From: Thysanoteuthis rhombus
Lineage: Eukaryota; Mollusca; Cephalopoda; Oegopsida; Thysanoteuthidae
NCBI GenBank assembly: GCA_963457665.1
Contig: OY735225.1
Location: 2,859,586-2,923,585 of the forward strand
DNA: 64,000 nt
Reading direction: 5' to 3'
The position numbers and the translations under genes are program-made. Below the pieces are notes generated by a model. That model ran no database searches and was not told where the DNA came from. It was given only the letters and a program-made list of their open reading frames with translations. Below, piece by piece: positions 34,845 to 46,135 of the stretch. Numbering within the stretch: position 1 is the first letter of the stretch; the number at the start of each line of letters is the position of its first letter.

Positions 34845-35130
34845 GACAATTGTCAGAGATTAAATTGCAGCTACACGTCCACTGGATCGGGCCTTCTTCC
34901 TGAGGGTGAGGGGGGTCGGAAAGTTGAAACCCTGAGGCCGGGGATCAATAGGTCATAATGAACAGTGACAGCTTGGAAAGGGGTAACAGTTTAGGCACTC
35001 TCTAGTCCTTTACCAGACAACCAGCATTTGGATATATCCTTTTGCCCTATCCAATATATCTTTCTGTCACCCCCAATCCCCTGGAATATGTTCTTTTACC
35101 CTTCCATGGAAATGTGGCAACAGACACCCA
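34845..35130 (+). repeat. R3 repeat
   Basis: ctagtcctttaccagacaac, ggatatatccttttgcccta, ccatggaaatgtggcaacag-acacccatg. Confidence 0.5.
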
Positions 35131-35694
35131 TGTTTGTAGCAACAACAAATGAAGATTACTGTGCATTATCTCAAAAACTGAATTTAGTAAAGCCTTAAAA
35201 TGATGCAACCTCGATTAATTGCTCCTATAACCTTTTTTAAATATAACATTGCTTCATTTTGGCATTAAACTTTTGCCTCTCCATGGTATTATCCAAGTAT
35301 TTACTGATGCATTCAGTGAACAATTAATTACATACCATCATGTATATGTTGAGCATAATTAATTTTGGGTCAATTTATTTCATTTGTAGACCATTATCCG
35401 GTATATGGGGCATTAGACTATGAAAGGGTGATAAAAAGTCATTTTTGTCCGTACTTTTTGATTTCTCATTATCAATACACTTTGTATAAAATTCATCCAT
35501 CATAATAGCAAATTCATAATAACCTTCCCCCGAGAGGGCTGTAATAATGGGAGTCTATTATATTAGGTTATTACACATGAAATGCTTTTTTCACATTGGT
35601 GAATAATACTAAAAGTGAAAGGTTTACTAATGTGCTTCCAAATGTTTCCCAGCTCCTCATCTATTTATAATGGTTGAGGGTTACATAGTAGGAG

Positions 35695-37150
35695 AATGTG
35701 TTACTGTATTTGTCTCAACTGGACCCTTCCTTCTCTAAGCTAAACTCAAATGTATTCACATTCTCTGCAGTGACTATGGCTTTGCTCAGACAGTTCCAGT
35801 CTAATGTCACTCTTGCTGTGAAAAACTGTTTCTTTGCAACAGTTTCAAGTTGTGTTTATAGTTTGTATATGTAGCATCTTGTATGTTTTCTTTGGAAAAT
35901 TCAGCATGTGTTTGAGTATATAGTCAATGCTCACTGTTGTGGCCCTGAGTGTTGGTCTACGCTCACTGTTGTGGCCCTGAGTGTTGGTCTACGCTCACTG
36001 TTGTGGCCCTGAGTGTTGGTCTACGCTCACTGTTGTGGCCCTGAGTGTTGGTCTACGCTCACTGTTGTGGCCCTGAGTGTTGGTCTACGCTCACTGTTGT
36101 GGCCCTGAGTGTTGGTCTACGCTCACTGTTGTGGCCCTGAGTGTTGGTCTACGCTCACTGTTGTGGCCCTGAGTGTTGGTCTACGCTCACTGTTGTGGCC
36201 CTGAGTGTTGGTCTACGCTCACTGTTGTGGCCCTGAGTGTTGGTCTACGCTCACTGTTGTGGCCCTGAGTGTTGGTCTACGCTCACTGTTGTGGCCCTGA
36301 GTGTTGGTCTACGCTCACTGTTGTGGCCCTGAGTGTTGGTCTACGCTCACTGTTGTGGCCCTGAGTGTTGGTCTACGCTCACTGTTGTGGCCCTGAGTGT
36401 TGGTCTACGCTCACTGTTGTGGCCCTGAGTGTTGGTCTACGCTCACTGTTGTGGCCCTGAGTGTTGGTCTACGCTCACTGTTGTGGCCCTGAGTGTTGGT
36501 CTACGCTCACTGTTGTGGCCCTGAGTGTTGGTCTACGCTCACTGTTGTGGCCCTGAGTGTTGGTCTACGCTCACTGTTGTGGCCCTGAGTGTTGGTCTAC
36601 GCTCACTGTTGTGGCCCTGAGTGTTGGTCTACGCTCACTGTTGTGGCCCTGAGTGTTGGTCTACGCTCACTGTTGTGGCCCTGAGTGTTGGTCTACGCTC
36701 ACTGTTGTGGCCCTGAGTGTTGGTCTACGCTCACTGTTGTGGCCCTGAGTGTTGGTCTACGCTCACTGTTGTGGCCCTGAGTGTTGGTCTACGCTCACTG
36801 TTGTGGCCCTGAGTGTTGGTCAACGCTCACTGTTGTGGCCCTGAGTGTTGGTAGGTCAAGATACAGTAAGTTTCTATCACATCAGCTTTTCTTTGTCTCT
36901 AGACAAGAGTTTGCATATCAAACTGTAATAATCTGCTAATGTGAGGGAGGTCTTGTTTGGCAACTAGTTTAGTGGCTCTCCTTTGAACTTTTTCAATCGC
37001 ATCTTGGCCATGTTTCAGTTGAGGAGACCATGCACAGAAGGTGTATTCTGGATGTGGGAAGACAAGGGATTTAAATACGAGAGTGAATATTTTCTTATTC
37101 ATGAATTTGAATGTGTGCCATAAAGATGTTAATATGAAAATTTTCACAAA
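35695..37150 (-). mobile_element. CR1/L2-like LINE 3' fragment split by a minisatellite
   Basis: On the - strand, 37147-36899 encodes reverse-transcriptase C-terminal sequence: LVFKSLVFPHPEYTFCAWSP, then DAIEKVQRRATKLVAKQ and a degenerate RL..L segment. After the 32-bp array, 35928-35695 continues with a frameshifted SFSQQE / ARVTLDWNCLSKAIVTAENV, matching the FFS.RVV..WN.LP..VV.A..VN.F ending of such LINEs. Stops and frameshifts show it is dead. Clade assignment is by motif memory only. Confidence 0.7.
35929..36852. repeat. 32-bp minisatellite, about 29 copies, inside a LINE remnant
   Basis: Near-perfect tandem array with a unit reading ctacgctcactgttgtggcc then ctgagtgttggt (32 bp; identical phase after 480 bp = 15 units). 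The first unit (caatgctcac) and one near the end (caacgctcac) differ slightly. On the - strand the unit continues the reverse-transcriptase reading of the flanking LINE fragments (...TYQHSGPQQ, then a stop). Because 32 is not a multiple of 3, the array breaks the frame. It lies in the clavesin intron between 29391 and 37805. Confidence 0.95.
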
Positions 37151-37582
37151 ACTTCTTACACACAGAATTTAAAAAAATTTTTTTATTTCTTATCATTCCA
37201 TTATATGTCATGTAAGTCAATTATTCGCTAAGTACTGTTTATGAAAGATGTTTATAGAGATTTGTTTTACACACACACACATACATAGTCTGATGTGGAA
37301 GAAAATGTGTTGGTTGCGATATCCATGAAATGCAATATGTACAGCACTCATTATGCAAAAATAAGATCAAATATCCTAGTTTGGATTTATTTTGATAACA
37401 TTTTTTTTTCCTACAAAAACCAAGTTGAAATTTCCACTAAAGTTATATTGCATCTTTGGCTTTTAACAAAAACAAAGCTCAGGCAGTGACACCAAAAAGT
37501 AATTCAATTAATTCATCTGCGTCATTATATTTGCCATTATATAGGACAGGATCTACACAGACCAGCCATACTGTTGGAATAC

Positions 37583-37790
37583 TCCCATGAGGGGCAGCAT
37601 TTCCCCTAATCATTGAGGTGGGTGGCGGTGCCAATTTTCAAGTTCCACAATGAACAGTTTGGGATAGGCAAAGTCTGCATTGATACATAGATAGATAGAT
37701 ACATGCATACATACATACATATAAATGTCAGAAAACGTGAATAACTTAAATCTAGCAACAATGATTAAACAATCTGAAAGTAGAGAACAA
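37583..37790 (-). repeat. R2 fragment
   Basis: Contains caattttcaagttccacaat and atgtcagaaaacgtgaataa, similar to 43490-43640; interrupted by a (GATA/CATA)n stretch at 37683-37722. It ends next to the donor of the clavesin exon at 37805. Confidence 0.45.
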
Positions 37791-37804
37791 CAACCAGTAC
37801 TTAC

Positions 37805-37989
37805 TTAAAGTTGCCATGATTTGGCCAGTAAATGTGTTTGTCTCCAAAACTGAAGTTTTCGTCTCCAATTAACTGCTTCGCCCAATATTGATTGTTGTAC
37901 GGTGGTTCCAGTCCTCCTAATTCTGCCGGAAGGACTTCTTTGTGGATATGTTGATGAAGTGTGGTTAAGTTGATTCCATGCATGAAAAT
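37805..37989 (-). CDS. Clavesin-like exon (end of CRAL-TRIO domain)
   Basis: Acceptor acaattgttcag; phase 0 start IFMHGINLTTLHQHIHKEVL, then PAELGGLEPPYNNQYWAKQL, matching the clavesin segment LHQ.IHPEILPSEFGG..PPY....WA. It continues GDENFSFGDKHIYWPNHGNF and meets a strong donor AA/gtaagt at 37805/37804, leaving phase 2. Without splicing the frame is AAG TAA, an immediate stop at 37801-37803. The donor joins in perfect phase to the terminal exon at 29391, so splicing is favoured. Confidence 0.9.
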
Positions 37990-38191
37990 CTGAACAATTA
38001 CAAAGAAACCAAAATATTCAATAAACACATTAAGATATAATCGAATATTTGTCAAATAACGATCGAATTTGTTATCATTAATTCTTTGCTAATACAGGAG
38101 TTACCTCTCATAGCAAAAGACTCTTAATGAAATTTCACTTAACGAGAGATTCCTATTGGCAAAAAGAAAATCTCTCAGTAAAATAAAGAAG

Positions 38192-39181
38192 TGACGTTTT
38201 GGATATCTAGCTAAAAAGAAGAGTTTCGTACTTAATTCCTAACTAAAAGTATAGGGGGCACTACAGTACTCCATCCTAGTTTAGGAGCAGTGTGTGTCTA
38301 TTGTTGAATCCGAACAGCAATGGATTGTTGAGAGACGAGGGGATTAGATCCTCATGGTTTGACTGTAGTGCACCGGCCCTGTAGCTGTGTAAGGAAGGAT
38401 GCTGTACGAAGAGAAGGGAATGCGCACCAAGTATGAAGTTGGACACGCATTGAAATAAAGAGGAATGAACACATACAAGAATTATGGCCAGACAAGAGAC
38501 GTACGTTTAATACAAGAATAAAGATGAGGTACATGTACGGGTAACATTGATACGATCGATCGTGAGAAGTAAAGTTAGGAGAAGAGATAGTGAAAGGTGG
38601 GAGCTCTCTTGTTTTGATAGTGCTGGCATCAGAGTTGTAGCAGAGTTGTCTGAACATATGGATTCCGTATGGTTGGATTGCTCCCAGATACGTGGAAACC
38701 GGGTTCAGTGTGCGAGCCTTACTGCCAAGTAAGTGAGTTAACTTGGGGGCTATTCTCAGACGCTGTTAGACTCTTGACAAACAGACTATGAAAGACATAA
38801 AACAGAGTTTTATCCATGCGTGTTTCCCAAAGTGAGGATGGTGGTTAAGATTGGATTGGCCAGTGGGTTGGCGAAATGATAACAATCTTAGAGAGGAGGA
38901 AAGAGTATGGTCGGCCGCAAAGGCCAAGGCCAGAGGCATGGCCAGCTAGGAATACTGGCACCAATGAGCATTGGACCAAGGAGAAGGAAAGAGAGAGAAT
39001 GGCTGGCCGCAAAGGCCGGGGCTAGAAGCGTAACCAGTTAGGGGTGCTGGAGCTAGTGAGCATTGGACCATGTGTGTCCAGGGGTTTTATAGGGGTCGTC
39101 AGAGGAAGTGACGTTTTGGATATCTGGCTAAAAGAAGAGTTTCGTACTTAATTCCTAACTAAAAGTATAGGGGTCACTACA
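38192..39181. mobile_element. LTR-like (TRIM-like) element with 74-bp direct terminal repeats
   Basis: A 74-bp sequence starting TGACGTTTTGGATATCT and ending ...CACTACA (38192-38265) is repeated directly at 39109-39181 with few differences. Each copy has TG...CA ends, and the right copy is preceded by purine-rich agaggaag. The internal 840 bp is less AT-rich than its surroundings, has no long ORF, and includes a local tandem duplication of about 90 bp. No target duplication or primer-binding site was identified, so the LTR interpretation is tentative. Confidence 0.45.
38897..39072. repeat. Two tandem copies of an approximately 90-bp unit
   Basis: aggaaagagtatggtcggcc... (38897-38985) and aggaaagagagagaatggct... 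(38985-39072) share the blocks ggccgcaaaggcc and gtgagcattggacca / atgagcattggacca. They lie inside the LTR-like element. Confidence 0.6.
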
Positions 39182-39364
39182 TATTTATACATTATTTAGA
39201 AAATAATTTGTACCTTATAAATTATTTACAAGGTTATTATTAAGGTTTTAGGGGTCCAATATTTTTATTTGGAAACCCGTTGGTTTAATTATTCCCATAA
39301 TGTATTTTCATTTAATGAGACGTTTTGAGGAACAGATCATCTTCATTAAGAGGGGAAATCACTG

Positions 39365-39560
39365 TATTTATCTTCATCTTAATTTTTGTTGCTTTTTATT
39401 CCAACTAAACTCAGGACGGTTTCTCTTCAGTAATGAGTGAATAAACGAACAGCATAGGTCAGAATAAAGAATATGTTCCAGGTGAAATCAAACTTACAAC
39501 CCTCTATGCCGGGTTGGAGTGGCTAACTTAATGCGTGACAACTCTTACTACTGAGCTACT
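39365..39560 (-). repeat. tRNA-derived SINE
   Basis: - strand head: cagtagctcagtagtaagag (A box) ... ttgtaagtttgatttcacct (B box), then core agtttagttggaataaaaag, caacaaaaattaagatgaag. Head and core are in the expected order. Confidence 0.75.
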
Positions 39561-40784
39561 GGAACTAAGAGTGAATTTTAATGAAACCCTTAAAATAATT
39601 CCTTATCCCCGTCTCTTCAACCATGTTTGTTATTAAGTGGTTGTTTAGTATTGGTAATCTAATTTAATTTTATTTTATTTATCTTATCCAATGAAGTAGT
39701 GTAGAGTCTTCATCTGAAAGAATAAAATAAAATTGGGTTGTTTTGACTGGTAAGTGCTAAGAATCAAAGGGAATAAATTTAAAAGAAAAAAAAAAAAAGA
39801 AATTAACAAACACACTAATTGTGTATGCTTAACCAGTGTACTGAAAATTCCACCCATGAAAATTTTACCCCATGAATTCCATACATGGAAAGTTCTACCA
39901 TGGAAATTTCAGCCAATAAATTCCATGCATGGAAAATTCCATCCAGTATTTTCTTTTAAATGGACTATTTGCTGTCAGGGCTGGATTAAGCAAGGGTTTG
40001 AGATCATATAAATTTAGTTATATATCAAGTGTTGTTATAGGGTGTTATTTTTCAGTAACACTTTCAGGGACCCAAATCTGATACATCCGAAAGATTAATT
40101 TTTTGGTTTTCACTGGTACTCATCTATTCAATTAGTAAAAGTTTGTCAAAAAATAAACAAATAAAATCATTCAGTGTAAAGATATATCAGAAATATTTAA
40201 AAATAGAAATTGCAAAATTTTACTCCTCTCTCTCACCAAAAATGTAATTCAATTTAAATCAGACAAGGGTCAAAGCATTGTGAAAAAATGGTATCACAAA
40301 ATTGAAAAAAACTTTAATCCAAACAAAAATTGTGTTATTAGATAAATGACTATCAGTGAAGACTGAAAAATGAGTCTTTTGGATAGATCAAATTTTGGTC
40401 CCTGAAAGCATTATTGTGCCTTTTTACCATCTAATTTAAACTTAAATTGTATATCTTTTGGGGAGAATTGTAGCGTAAAAAATAACATTTGCCTCTCTCA
40501 TATGGTCCTTCTATACCCGCTAATTTTGGGCCAAGGAATAGCAAATAACGAATCAACATGAAAAATATAAAATTATAAATTTTAGCAATACGTGTATTGT
40601 TTTTAGGTAATTCTATCTATACTTAAATTGAAGAAAAAAAGAAAAAAAGATTTTGCCTGTAACATCAAAGGGGGAGAGACGAACACGTGGATAATATAAT
40701 GGGTAATCATTAGTTGTCAATACCCGTGGAATTCACATGGGTTCCGCTGGAGGTGAATTATATGTACAACGCAAAACTACTCAC
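39561..40784. other. Clavesin intron (2.8 kb), no further gene
   Basis: Apart from the short ccatgg repeat, plain AT-rich intron up to the donor at 40784. Confidence 0.45.
39845..39950. repeat. Short degenerate repeat of ccatggaaa-type words
   Basis: Repeated words cccatgaaaattttacccca, ccatacatggaaagttctac, ccatgcatggaaaattccat; partly palindromic (catg). The ORF across it is low complexity. Confidence 0.4.
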
Positions 40785-40895
40785 CTTATCACGATTCTTC
40801 TCCTTTAGGAAAGGTTTGATCATTTTAAAAATGGCTTCGATGTACCATGGTTGATTAATAAAGTGTATTCCACCAAATCTCGCAGGAAAACAATC
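40785..40895 (-). CDS. Clavesin-like exon (CRAL-TRIO core)
   Basis: Exactly 37 codons between acceptor tttttattcaaag and donor gtgagtag, phase 0 on both sides. It encodes [20 protein letters not shown] and then [17 protein letters not shown]. Joined to the previous exon this gives the clavesin signature [21 protein letters not shown], part of the lipid-binding pocket, with FLKEK before the next junction as in vertebrate clavesins. The preceding intron is about 17.5 kb and the following one about 2.8 kb. Confidence 0.92.
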
Positions 40896-41029
40896 CTTTG
40901 AATAAAAAGAAAAATTTCAGAACATTTATTTTTGTATGAAAAAAGTACACAAATTGTATATATAAGCACACATGATAACACTCATATTTACACAATATCT
41001 AAGGTCTTACACATTTGAGGTATTGTAAT

Positions 41030-41560
41030 AAACATGATTCTTTCGTAACTCATTTACATCTGATGATAGCACCACATATTCTGGAAATCTATTCTATAGT
41101 ACCAGTATTCCATTGCATAAAAAGAATTTTCTGATATTCAGTCTACTCTGATTCAATTCTTCAGTATATTGAACACACTTGAACTCCCTTCTATTAAGAA
41201 ATACATCTGAGTCTACTAATTCTAAAACATGCATAATCTTGAACATTTTCAGTAAGTCTTTCTTATCCCTCCAATTTTCTAATGATATTAACCCTAACTC
41301 TTGTAACCTATCCTCTTGACTTTTACTTTTTAATTCTGGTACTAACTTAGTTGCTCATCTCTGGACTTTTTCTAGAAGATTTTTATCTTCTTCCAAGTAT
41401 ATTGATCAGACCTGTACATAGTACACTAAGTACAGACAGAAATAACTCTTATATAGTATAAAGAACAAGTTCTTGTCCGTGTATGAAAAAGTGTGTTTAA
41501 TCAATCCCAATACCATTTGCCTTGGCAGCAGCCCTGGCAATATACTCAGAAAATGAATAT
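41030..41560 (-). mobile_element. CR1/L2-like LINE reverse-transcriptase remnant
   Basis: The - strand reads VLGLIKHTFSYTDKNLFFIL, YKSYFCLYLVYYVQ, LEEDKNLLEKVQR-ATKLVPEL, DRLQELGLISLENWRDKKDL and KMFKIMHVLELVDSDVF, ending NIRKFFLCNGILVL. These align with the LYKS...LE.VQRRATKLV.EL...ERL..LGL.SLE.RR end of LINE reverse transcriptases. Internal stops and a frameshift mark it as a pseudogene. It sits in the clavesin intron left of... the 17.5-kb intron start, antisense status equal to the gene strand. Confidence 0.65.
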
Positions 41561-41611
41561 TAAACATTATCACATGTAAAGGATTTGAATGGACTGATAT
41601 TGACTCTATAA

Positions 41612-41803
41612 CAGGGGTTCTCAAACTCTACGCCAAGCACAATAGTGTGCCGCACCTATTTCCTAAGTGTGCCACGTAAATTTGCCCAAATACGCAGCAT
41701 GTATAAATGTCCCTTTTCGTAAATCATTCTTATTACTATACCAAACAAAGAACAAAATCATTGTCACATGCAAACAATTTATAGACCCCAAGTTGAGAAC
41801 AGC
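41612..41803. mobile_element. Short hAT-like remnant
   Basis: The left end caggggttctcaaactctac is a clear hAT-type terminus. A decayed inverted end (agttgagaacagc) lies near 41791-41803. No target duplication could be matched, so the right boundary is uncertain. Confidence 0.45.
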
Positions 41804-42699
41804 TAATCATACAAAAGAAACTAGATTCTTCTAGGATCTTGAAACTTATTTATGACTACGTTCATGAAGAGCACTTTATTTTTGTTGATTTCATCTCTAT
41901 GAACACTCATTATACGTAACCCAGATAAGCGATCATCAGACATTGTGGATCTTTGCCAAGTTTCAACTCTCCTTAGTGTAGCAAAGATCATTCTACACAA
42001 CATAATGTTGCTGGTAAGGTCAAGGCCAACAACAAAGCCTTGCAAACGGCTGGAAACAACAAAGTATCATCCATTACATCAGTCATATCTTCCACAACAA
42101 TAGATTTGGGGGACCATAAGTCAAAACAAGTGAAAGCTTCAGTGCCGTAATTTTCAATTCTATACATTGATTCAATGACAATTTACATTTACCAATACAA
42201 GTCCAGAGAAATATACTCCAAACATAGCCAATTTCAACTTCAGGAACTTACTTCAAGCTTTATGTTTGTAGTTACTTCTTGTAATTATAACATCTAGATG
42301 AGATATTATAACAGTTCTCATCTAATTTTTATATTTTTCAAACGAATGGGCAATTTTTACAAGGAAGAAGTACCAATTTTGGGATATCTTGACCCTTATT
42401 TGATCAAAAACAATTTAAACCTTTTTCAGGCACAGCAGACCTCCCATATTATTCTCACATTTTGGCTTAGTGTTTGTTGACATTATAGCTACGTGTACTG
42501 CATACACACTGCGTGAACATATATTAACATATTGACAGCTACTTCTTGTACTATTTTGACACCCCTGACTCTAATACAAACAATTAAAATACAAAGAATT
42601 AAAATTATAAAATTACTTCCTAATTTCAAGACTTTGTTTTTGAATAATTTTTGATTCCTTTGGGCTATTAAGAAAAAATAAAAAAGGGTGTCTGGTCCT

Positions 42700-42900
42700 C
42701 AGTTAATGCTCTTTCAGAAAATGTATTAATTAGGGTCCTACAACTCATGGACATTTTTGATCTGATCACTCTAATAATAGCAAAAATCGGAAATAAAGGG
42801 TAAGTCTGAGCCGAATATATCTTTTTGTGTCTACCTCCCCGAGAATATGTCCTTTTGCACACGCCAGGAAAAGTGGCAGCAGATGCCAATGTCTAACACT
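42700..42900 (+). repeat. R3 repeat fragment
   Basis: ccgaatatatctttttgtgt, agaatatgtccttttgcaca, aaaagtggcagcagatgcca-atg. Confidence 0.45.
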
Positions 42901-43241
42901 TACAATAACACTACGAGAGTGGATCAATGAGTCTGTAGCCTGATACGATTATTAGTTGACTTTTGATCTAAAATTTCCATTGCATAATGTTTTATCCATG
43001 TGAGCAATGGAGAAGCATTAGATTAAGTGCATTGATAAAGGAAGTAATCAAGGCCATACTTGAAGAGGTATAAAAAGTGAAGCTGAACAGGGCCTTACGT
43101 TTAAATATTTTAATATTTTTTTTTTTTTTTCCTTTTTAAAAAAGGTAAAAAAGTAAAGTGTCATGATTAAACTTGTTTGGAAATTTTGTTAAACTCTAGT
43201 CCAAGTCTGGAGTTGACTATGTTTTTCCACTGAAACGAAAA

Positions 43242-43640
43242 AAACTAGCATTCCAAAGGAAATTATGAATCACCACCACACATATATGCTATGTTTGGGG
43301 TGATCAAATAAGATGTCAGAAAATGGAGTGATCAATGTATAAGATACTTATCTTGCCTTTTGTTGGGCTGTGATTCCTAAACAAGGTTTGAATTTTCAAA
43401 AAGCAAATGGGCACAAACTAATAACCAATCTAGCATACAATTACATTGCATATTGACCCCCCCCCCACTAAAAATCTATTTTGAAGCAGAATTTTCATAA
43501 AATCAAACCTACTCATTGAGAGGAGTGCGTGTGCAAAATTTCAAGTTTCTACAAGGAAATGGTCTGCATAGATACACCTAAACGTCAGAACACATGAATA
43601 ACCTGAACGCAGCAAAAGCAATTAAACTATTTTGTAGTGG
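43242..43640 (-). repeat. R2 dispersed repeat with R1-like centre
   Basis: Reverse copy: the tail aaaggaaattatgaatcacc at the left, an R1-type middle (43295-43480), and the body ggagtgcgtgtgcaaaattt ... gtcagaacacatgaataacc at the right. It shows that R1 and R2 share their central module. Confidence 0.5.
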
Positions 43641-43719
43641 ATAGCAGTGTTTAGTAAGAACAAAAACAATCACTATTAAATTAAATTGATACCGATATGT
43701 AAAATCAACATTCCACTAC

Positions 43720-43955
43720 TGTGATTTGAAATCGCAACCAACTGGTTGTCAGTAAGAGAGCCACCTACCTAAGCTAAATTGACAAGTCTCATAAATATAC
43801 AAAATTTAAGGTCAGAAATGCACGCAGGCTTATTTCATTCTAATGAATAAATACATTTATAAAATTAACGTTTTCCCATTGCGATTTTAAATCCCAACTA
43901 AGTGATTAGTAACCAGCTCTCTTACCGAATGAGCCAAACTGACATGTCTATGAAT
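43720..43955 (-). repeat. Two tRNA-like SINE heads in tandem
   Basis: On the - strand, 43955-43880 reads gtttggctcattcggtaaga (A box) ... gttgggatttaaaatcgcaa (B box). The 43795-43720 copy reads caatttagcttaggtaggtg ... ggttgcgatttcaaatcaca. Spacing is about 165 bp. Neither can fold as a functional tRNA by eye. Confidence 0.6.
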
Positions 43956-44130
43956 TTATTCACTATACATACAATACAAAATTTAGTTCATCTTCAGTCA
44001 CAGTAGAATAGGAGTGGAGTTTGACACTGCAGCAGCCAGGCTTGTATCATGTTACACAAAGATAGATTATTGATCCATGAAGAATTTTACCTCAAGTCAA
44101 ACATGATTCTATGAATAATTTTATCAATAT

Positions 44131-44540
44131 TAGAAACTATAAACCAAAACTGTCAACATAGGTTTCTTTCAGTTTTCTAGTTGAAATGGCTGGCAATGTA
44201 TGTATGTATCATGTGTACAGGCCGCTAAAGGGCTGAAAATGTAAACATTTACTCCTTACTATGTCTAGAAAAAAAAAAAAAAACGCTTTTTTGTTTCTTC
44301 AAAATCCCTCCCCTAAATACCTTTTTAGGAAAGAGGGTTCAGTTTGCAATGTAAGCTTATGCTAAATTAATCCCTCAGTTTGTTTTTTTGAAAATTCAGA
44401 CTTTCTTAGCGATCACTACCCAACAATAAGGTGAGAGAATCAACTTTTCCAATTTTTCTAATTGATTACCCCAAACACAGCATGCTGCCAAAAGTCATTA
44501 ATCACGTGATGATTTATAATGAAGAACTAAACAGACCGAT
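44131..44540 (+). repeat. R1 dispersed repeat
   Basis: tagaaactataaaccaaaac-tgtcaacataggtttctttc, cagtttgcaatgtaagctta-tgctaaattaatccctcag, acagcatgctgccaaaagtc, gatgatttataatgaagaac. Confidence 0.65.
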
Positions 44541-44776
44541 TTCATTTTTGCTTTGATTTTTTAAAAATACCTAAATGCAAAAATTGACCAACCCACCCCC
44601 GTAGTGTTATGCACTTGGCCCCATAAATTTCATATTTGGCCCTGGAGCTGGGGGTTACGTTCAAGAATTGATCAGAAGTGTTATGAAATTCAAATAAGAC
44701 ACGTCTTGATTATTGATTCAAATATATTTTTAAAATAAAGGCAAGTGAAAAGAAGATCCTGAGAAAGAAGCAGTCA

Positions 44777-45230
44777 ATAGAATCTGTCACAAAAACTCTC
44801 AATATTGGTTTCTTCAGTTTTCAAGTTGGTCCAGCTGGCAGGCTGGTTATGTATGTACGTATCATGTGTACAGGCCACACCAATGAAGCTAGAAGGCTGA
44901 AAATCTAAACCTCATCAGGTCTACAAAAAAAAAAAACACTTTTTTTTTAAAAATCCCATCCCTCGAATTTGGATCGGGGGGGGGGGTCAGTTTGTAATGT
45001 AAGTTTATTTTAAATAGATCCTTTGTTTGTGTCCTCTAGTTTTTTTGTTTTTTTTTTTTTGAATACGAGACTTTTTTTCAGTGATCACAGCCTAACAAAG
45101 AGTGAGAAGCAACTTTTTTGTTGATAACCCTTTTTTTTCCAATGTTTTAATTGATCACCCGCAAAATGACATGCTGCCAAATGAGGTTGATGACGTGGCA
45201 GTTTCTATCGAATGACTAACCAGACCTGTA
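44777..45230 (+). repeat. R1 dispersed repeat
   Basis: tagaatctgtcacaaaaact-ctcaatattggtttcttcag, cacaccaatgaagctagaag, cagtttgtaatgtaagttta, acatgctgccaaatgaggtt, cagtttctatcgaatgacta-accagacctg. Confidence 0.7.
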
Positions 45231-45784
45231 TATACATTGATGTGGTTCTATCTATAATGTGCATTATAAATAGAACTGCATTAATAATATATTCCTATTG
45301 AATGAGATTCATAAGCATATATACATCTTTTTCTAAGCATCTTCATCCACGCAAAGAGCAAAGGGTAGGAGTAACTCTCACTACTTCAATGCACAATCAC
45401 AATGCTCCACTCTCAAGAAATAATTGCTGGATTTTTAGTACGAATACATTTTTGCCCCTCAGCCTCTAAACCTGTCAGCAAGCAGATAAAGAATACGAAG
45501 TGTAGTTGCATTGAGAAACACTTAGAAATATTCTTGTATTGATCAGAGAGATGCACATAAATGAAAAAAGACCATGATCTGCACAAAAAGCTATGGAAGA
45601 CTAATAGGTTTAATATGGATACACAACCCAGTACGCATAAGTGACAGATCAATGAATACAGGTCTTATATTTATAGATTTAGGTGCATGCATAGCACATA
45701 CAAAAAATGCATTAAGGCCAACCAAACTCTATCAGAGAAACACTAATGAGATTTTGTGCACACACACAAATACAAAGATAGGCA

Positions 45785-46135
45785 CACACACACAAAGGAT
45801 TCCTCACCTTCAATTTCCATGTACTTCAGTTTCAAGACATCCATACATTTAAATACTGGTGTACCTCATGCATCGATACATCACTGGACACTCAGAGAGT
45901 TTTTAGGACAATAGAACTGATTCATGTTATTTTAAAGTTCCCACAACATTTTGTCCGATCCATTCAATGGCCTTCTTCAGTAATTTGCATGAAAAAAAGA
46001 GAGACTTTTCTCTCTGTAGAGCCAAACTTTTTTTTTTCTTTTTATCAGCAACACTTGAAACAAAGAGTTACAGATGTTTCTAGCTTTTTTTTCTCTGCTG
46101 AACTAAGACACCCGTAGGTATCCCCGTTTGCACTA
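45785..46135. repeat. R9 repeat, copy 2 (contains a hammerhead-like core)
   Basis: gattcctcaccttcaatttc-catgtacttcagtttcaaga, tcactggacactcagag, ttcccacaacattttgtccg, gttacagatgtttctagctt, gcactactg; same orientation as 17870. Core at 45981-45939 on the - strand. Confidence 0.65.

Noticed and set aside
35929-36852. CRISPR-like array or coding tandem repeat
   Set aside because: No spacers; the period is 32 bp, not a multiple of three, with stops in every frame I checked on the - strand.
37801-37803. TAA as the only clavesin stop codon
   Set aside because: It overlaps a strong donor whose phase matches a good terminal exon at 29391-29286; kept only as a possible retained-intron end.
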